64,000 nucleotides of DNA from Rhizobium sp. 11515TR (GTDB taxonomy: Bacteria; Pseudomonadota; Alphaproteobacteria; Rhizobiales; Rhizobiaceae). Position 1 is the stretch's first letter. Every line of letters starts with the position of its first letter. This document shows, piece after piece, positions 60,901 to 64,000 of the stretch. The notes under the pieces were generated by a model, which searched no databases, was not told the origin of the DNA, and saw nothing but the letters and a program-made list of their open reading frames with translations. The translations under genes were made by a program, and so were the position numbers. Location of the stretch: the NCBI RefSeq assembly GCF_002277895.1, contig NZ_CP022998.1:3329501-3393500 (forward strand), given 5' to 3'.

Positions 60901-61275
60901 ATCGCCATGTCGGCCGGCATGCTGCCATCAGCTCTCGGCGTCGGCGAAGGCGGCTCCTTCCGCGCACCAATGGCGATTGCCGTGATCGGCGGCATCATTG
61001 TCTCGACGGTACTCAGCCTGGTGGTCGTGCCGTCCTTCTTCCTGATCATGGACGACCTGTCCCGCCTGCTCGGCTACCTCTTCGGTAGGCTTGTCGGCAA
61101 GAAGGATGCGGACGACGAGGTCGTGACCAAGGAAGGCCTGGCTGTCGCCGTCAACGAAAACCGCCAGTCGCTCACCAATCTGGAAGAGCGGCTAGAGGCC
61201 ATCGAAAACAAGGATGGAAGAAACAGGGCTGTGGGCACCAACGTACTAAAGCTGCCGCCATTCGCAGCAGAATAG
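57931..61275 (+). CDS. RND family efflux transporter permease (AcrB/HAE1-like)
   Basis: A 1114-residue inner-membrane pump with about 12 helices and two large periplasmic loops. It shows the N-terminal RNPV start, helix 4 LATGILVDDAIVEIEN with paired aspartates for proton relay, and a matching second half (GIVTKNAILLVDFAIEM). It is longer than AcrB by about 65 residues, ending in a charged, probably coiled-coil tail (SLTNLEERLEAIENKDG). The substrate is unknown. Confidence 0.93.
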   Translation: MNFSAWSIRNPVAPLLGFFLLMVVGAHAFFNLPITRFPNIDVPVVNVTVTQSGASPAELEMQVTKEIEDAVASINGIDEIQSTVTDGQSQTVVIFRLEVPTQQAVQDTKDAIDRIRGNLPSTIDEPIVSKVDVEGQAIQSFAVSSPNMTLEELSWFVDDTVKRALQGQAGIGRVDRYGGADREVRIELDPNKLNAYGITALSVSQQLRSTNIDLGSGRGQVAGSEQAIRVLGDARNVAQLADTTIALTNGRFVKLSDLGAIKDTYQEPKSFSRFNSTPVVTFGVFRAKGASEVTVAKTVGDTLDKVRAENPNVSIEMIDDAVYYTYGNYESAMHTLIEGAILAVIVVFLFLRNWRATLISAVALPLSAIPTFWIMNQIGFSLNLVSFLALTLATGILVDDAIVEIENIARHIKMGKTPYRAAIDAADEIGLAVIATTFTIIAVFVPVSFMPGIPGQYFIQFGLTVAFSVFFSLLVARLITPMMAAYLMRAEDGVEDHHDNDGRFMRGYSWLVRLTTKKWYTRYPTLLAAFAFSVVSVFALIMFVPGSFIPPEDSSRIVLSAELPPNARLDDTEQATNEIYRRVKGIDGVESVFVLGGASPKGDLELRRATVTLTLGKLDQSLTKKLVNDVLGAIPVIGPHLPKVAVHGRVRPQWEIEKEVFAKLRSIPDVRITKLNDRGDRDLTYNFLSRNEKDLNQAVGILEAKLRADPALANVSADGALPRPELQIFPRKDEAARLGITPQMISDTIRVATIGDIDASLAKISLDDRQIPIRVQASLGMRRDLAAIRALRIKTSTGTTGQASTGTTVPLSSVADIDYSEGLSSIKRNNRYRVVAIGADLPQGVALDTASEHFLNIVNSAQIPATVHLAESGDTKVQKEMQQSFGNAMLLGLLLVLTVLILLFKDVIQPFTILLSLPLAIGGVALALIMTGNALSMPVMIGILMLMGIVTKNAILLVDFAIEMMHQGMPRLEAVVEAGRKRARPIIMTSIAMSAGMLPSALGVGEGGSFRAPMAIAVIGGIIVSTVLSLVVVPSFFLIMDDLSRLLGYLFGRLVGKKDADDEVVTKEGLAVAVNENRQSLTNLEERLEAIENKDGRNRAVGTNVLKLPPFAAE

Positions 61276-61303
61276 AACAGCCTCAGCAGACGTGTGGATA
61301 ATG

Positions 61304-61329
61304 ACAGGGCGGCTCAAAGGCCGCCCTGT
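61304..61329. terminator. Hairpin between the RND pump gene and ureG
   Basis: ACAGGGCGGC (61304-61313) pairs with GCCGCCCTGT (61320-61329); the right arm lies within the last codons of ureG. It may end the plus-strand RND transcript, though no T-tract is present. Confidence 0.4.
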
Positions 61330-61925
61330 TCCTTTAGAAAGTCAACGATCCTGCTGACGCCCTCCCCCCGCTTCATGTCGGAAAAGACGAAGGGGCGTGC
61401 CTGGCGCATGCGGGTGGCATCGCGATCCATCACCTCGAGATCGACCTCGACAAAAGGCGCCAGATCCTTCTTGTTAATGACGAGAAGGTCGGATTTGGTA
61501 ATGCCAGGGCCGCCCTTGCGCGGGATTTCCTCGCCCTGGCATACCGAGATCACGTAGATGGTAATATCGGCGAGATCGGGTGAAAAGGTTGCCGCCAGAT
61601 TGTCGCCGCCGGATTCGATGAAGACCACATCAAGATCAGGAAGGCGCTCGTTCAGGCCGGCAATGGCCTGCAGATTGATCGTCGCATCCTCACGGATCGC
61701 GGTATGCGGGCAGCCGCCCGTTTCGACGCCGACAATGCGATCCGAAGGCAGCGCCTGCATGCGCACCAGCGCTTCCGCATCTTCGGTCGTGTAGATGTCA
61801 TTGGTGACGACGGCGACGGAATAGTCCTCGCGCATCGCCTTGCACAGCTTCTCCGTCAGCGCCGTCTTGCCGGAACCGACCGGGCCGCCGATCCCAACGC
61901 GCAAGGGTCCATGTCTCGATTTCAT
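61314..61925 (-). CDS. ureG: Urease accessory GTPase UreG
   Basis: A 203-residue SIMIBI GTPase with P-loop [15 protein letters not shown] (residues 13-27), switch region [20 protein letters not shown] containing the nickel-binding Cys-Pro-His, and guanine specificity motif NKKDLAP. It supplies energy for nickel delivery to urease with UreF, UreH/UreD and UreE. It follows ureF by about 106 bases. Confidence 0.95.
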   Translation of the reverse strand: MKSRHGPLRVGIGGPVGSGKTALTEKLCKAMREDYSVAVVTNDIYTTEDAEALVRMQALPSDRIVGVETGGCPHTAIREDATINLQAIAGLNERLPDLDVVFIESGGDNLAATFSPDLADITIYVISVCQGEEIPRKGGPGITKSDLLVINKKDLAPFVEVDLEVMDRDATRMRQARPFVFSDMKRGEGVSRIVDFLKEQGGL

Positions 61926-62031
61926 GCTCGCAACTCCGATAAAGTGATAGCATAGCTAAGCGTCGGGCGGCCGCACAGAGGCGAATGACGTAGGCGATGC
62001 CTCAATTTCAATCTCTTCCTTGTAACGCCCA

Positions 62032-62718
62032 TCATGACCTGAAGAGCCGCGTGCCCTGGGTTTCGTGCCGCAGGCTCGCAATATCGGCCTGTACGGTCGC
62101 AGCGCCAAGATCGTCGAGGCTGGATTGAGCGGCTCGTTGCGCGACGTCTGCAAAGAGACCTTCCAGCCGCGCCAGAATGGCGACACCATCTTTCTGGCCG
62201 CCGACGCCAAGCCGAATGCCGGTGGATACCATCTGCGATGCCAGCGCATGCAGGAAGGCGGCAGCCGCCTTCTTGGCAGCAATGCCATGCGCACCTGCGA
62301 CGGCGCCGACCGCAACCGGATAAGCCGTCCTTGCCGGAAGCATGGAAAAGATCGCATGCGGCCAGGCGGCGGCGGCCGAAAGAAAGGCATCTCCAAGCAG
62401 CATGGTCTCGTTATGCCGCTCCTTCGAGCCAGCCAGCGCCTCGGCAAGTTCCGCAACGGTCGCAAGCCGCTGCGCATCTGCGCCCGCCCGGTGCACCTCC
62501 ACAAGCAGCACTGCATCATTCCACGCGGAGCCATGCTCAATGAGCGCGGCAATCCAATTGCTGAGGCCGGTGCTGTCGCGCACCAGGCCGTCATGCACCG
62601 CACGCTCCAGACCGCCGGAATAGGCGAACGATCCCACAGGAAACGCCGGCGACAGCCATGCCATCAGCCGCAGCAGGGCCTGCAGGTCGCCATCATCCGA
62701 AACCACCGCGTTGGTCAT
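62032..62718 (-). CDS. ureF: Urease accessory protein UreF
   Basis: A 228-residue helical protein with the UreF pattern LMAWLSPAFPVGSFAYSGGLERAV at the N-terminus and VGAVAGAHGIAAKKAAAAFLHALASQMVSTGIRL in the second half. It gates UreG GTPase activity in the urease activation complex. ATG 62718 is six bases after ureE; a GTG codon just before it is an alternative. Confidence 0.93.
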   Translation of the reverse strand: MTNAVVSDDGDLQALLRLMAWLSPAFPVGSFAYSGGLERAVHDGLVRDSTGLSNWIAALIEHGSAWNDAVLLVEVHRAGADAQRLATVAELAEALAGSKERHNETMLLGDAFLSAAAAWPHAIFSMLPARTAYPVAVGAVAGAHGIAAKKAAAAFLHALASQMVSTGIRLGVGGQKDGVAILARLEGLFADVAQRAAQSSLDDLGAATVQADIASLRHETQGTRLFRS

Positions 62719-62724
62719 CACGGT

Positions 62725-63240
62725 TCAATCATGCGAATGGTTGTGATGATCGTGTCCGTGGTCATGCCCGTGACCATGATGGTGGTCGTGGCCATGCGAA
62801 TGGCCTCCATGGGCGTGGTAGGCGCCTCGCGCAGGCTGGAAAGGCTCGCTAACTTCGGTCACGACCGCTCCCAACCCCTCAAGCATGGACCGGATCACGT
62901 GATCGCGCAGGATCAGGATACGCTCCTCCTCGATCTGCGCGGAAAGATGGCGGTTGCCGAGATGCCAGGCAAGCTCGATCAGATGCCTGCGATCGCGCGG
63001 GCGGATCTCGAAAAGCTTTTCGTCGGCGGCAACGATCTCGATCAACTCGCCATCTTCGCGCACCAGCAGATCGCCACTAGCAAACAAAACCGGCTCCTTG
63101 AGGTCGAGCATGACCATCTCGCCATTTTCAAGATGCAGCAGTTTGCGGCGCAGATGCCTGAGATCATGCGGCAGGACGACACGATCGATTGGATTGGAGG
63201 AAGGGGTGCCGGCCGGCAGATAGGAAGTGACGCGTAGCAT
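62725..63240 (-). CDS. ureE: Urease accessory nickel chaperone UreE
   Basis: A 171-residue protein with the UreE peptide-binding domain ([26 protein letters not shown]), the metal-binding domain ([14 protein letters not shown]) and a C-terminal tail of about 30 residues in which histidine alternates with Gly, Asp and Ser. The His-rich tail indicates nickel storage. It heads ureE-ureF-ureG. Confidence 0.95.
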   Translation of the reverse strand: MLRVTSYLPAGTPSSNPIDRVVLPHDLRHLRRKLLHLENGEMVMLDLKEPVLFASGDLLVREDGELIEIVAADEKLFEIRPRDRRHLIELAWHLGNRHLSAQIEEERILILRDHVIRSMLEGLGAVVTEVSEPFQPARGAYHAHGGHSHGHDHHHGHGHDHGHDHHNHSHD

Positions 63241-63318
63241 GACTGTTCCAGTTTAATACTTTCTCAGAGCATGCAAAATAGTCGCCTCCCGCGCAAGCAT
63301 CAATGGCGCGTGAACGCT

Positions 63319-64000
63319 TCACATCCGCTGCACATAGCGCTGCAATTCCCTGACATCCGTCGTTGCCTCCTGTTCCTGCTCCGTGGCGCAGCGATGCCAG
63401 ACCTGCGACAGACGCTCGCGCTCGTGCATGACACGGTTGCGGCCAAGCGTCTTGGCAAGATAAAGCGCCTTGTCGGCGGCAGCGTAAACGGTCTCCGTCT
63501 TGCGATCCCCGCCGATGTCGGCAATCCCGGCGGAAATGGTGATCTTCACCGATCCGCCTTCAATGGCGATCGAATGTTCGGCGATCTGTTCCTTGATCTC
63601 CTCAACGCGCGCGATACGCTCGGCCGTATCACCGCCATGAATGATGACGCCGAATTCCTCACCACCAAGCCGTGCAATCACGTCTTCTCCGGTGAAGGCA
63701 GCGGAAAATAGCCGCGACACCGCAACAATCACCGCATCACCGGATGCATGTCCGAAACGATCGTTGATCGCCTTGAACCGATCCAGATCGAAAATCGCCA
63801 GAGAAGCGCCGTCTCCGGCCATATTCAACGCCTCGGTGAAAGCACGGCGATTGAGCAGGCCGGACAGCATATCGGTGCGGCTCAACCGCTCGAATTCGGC
63901 ACGGGAGACCGCGAGCCTGTGGATGGAAAAACCTGCCAGCACCGCAAGCGCGCCGGACACGGTGCCGCCGATGATCCATGCCAGCAAAACACCAAAGCGC
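63319..64000 (-). CDS. GGDEF diguanylate cyclase (5' end outside the window)
   Basis: The frame stays open to the window edge, so the N-terminus is missing. The visible part has a membrane helix (LLAWIIGGTVSGALAVLAGF) followed by a GGDEF domain (SRTDMLSGLLNRRAF, FDLDRFKAINDRFGH, then LGGEEFGVI as the active loop). The intact GGEEF supports cyclic di-GMP synthesis. It lies upstream of ureE on the same strand, where urease structural genes might be expected. Confidence 0.88.
   Translation of the reverse strand, partial: RFGVLLAWIIGGTVSGALAVLAGFSIHRLAVSRAEFERLSRTDMLSGLLNRRAFTEALNMAGDGASLAIFDLDRFKAINDRFGHASGDAVIVAVSRLFSAAFTGEDVIARLGGEEFGVIIHGGDTAERIARVEEIKEQIAEHSIAIEGGSVKITISAGIADIGGDRKTETVYAAADKALYLAKTLGRNRVMHERERLSQVWHRCATEQEQEATTDVRELQRYVQRM

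Overview
The window is about 60% GC and densely coded, and it looks like a Rhizobiaceae chromosome, most likely Rhizobium. The evidence is a complete alphaproteobacterial general stress response locus (EcfG, NepR, PhyR and an HWE kinase), TGA-N9-TCA iron boxes of the RirA type, a rhizobial hmuPSTUV haem operon, a ThuA/ThuB-like pair, and two RIME-like palindromic mosaic repeats. No tRNA, rRNA, CRISPR array, prophage or intact insertion sequence was seen.

Layout. 1-9.4 kb: an RpiR regulator, a COG4280-like membrane protein with a tiny partner, a histidine phosphatase, a phytanoyl-CoA dioxygenase divergent from an AraC regulator, a MocR regulator divergent from a flavin-binding protein, two GNAT acetyltransferases (one resembling AAC(6')) and a di-iron fatty acid hydroxylase. 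9.6-12.9 kb: one 1107-residue protein joining 2-oxoacid dehydrogenase E1alpha and E1beta, a lipoyl domain and a KAS III ketosynthase. 13.1-16.7 kb: pspA-yqiJ-yqiK envelope stress operon, preceded in frame by a fragment resembling the N-terminus of TnpB. 16.8-19.9 kb: an LpxO/OlsC-like hydroxylase, then a fluoride module (riboswitch, small upstream ORF, CLC-F antiporter, CrcB channel).

20-32.4 kb: methyltransferase, thuB-thuA, TetR-SMR, a LacI-controlled six-gene sugar ABC and dehydrogenase operon, a truncated globin and a DUF423 protein. 32.4-39.6 kb: iron and haem. A DUF2325/unknown/HmuQ-like operon lies behind an iron box, and a secreted protein plus TonB is divergent from hmuPSTUV. No outer-membrane haem receptor is present. 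39.6-43.6 kb: general stress regulators, with matches to the EcfG promoter (GGAAC-N16/17-CGTT) before a DUF883 membrane operon, phyR and the HWE kinase gene.

44-56.3 kb: reductive pyrimidine catabolism. PreT-PreA reduce uracil or thymine, a dihydropyrimidinase opens the ring and an M20 amidohydrolase releases the beta-amino acid. A RutR-like TetR regulator and an NMT1/THI5-type ABC importer accompany them. A DUF559 gene bracketed by two RIME-like repeats sits inside this cluster. 56.5-64 kb: an intergenic two-hairpin repeat, an RND efflux pair, urease accessory genes ureE-ureF-ureG on the minus strand, and a diguanylate cyclase cut by the window end.

The observations most worth following are the E1-lipoyl-KAS III fusion (no E2 acyltransferase, yet an intact ketosynthase triad), the fluoride riboswitch whose switching stem contains the ribosome binding site of a coupled upstream ORF, the TnpB-like remnant fused in frame to pspA, and the iron-boxed DUF2325 operon.
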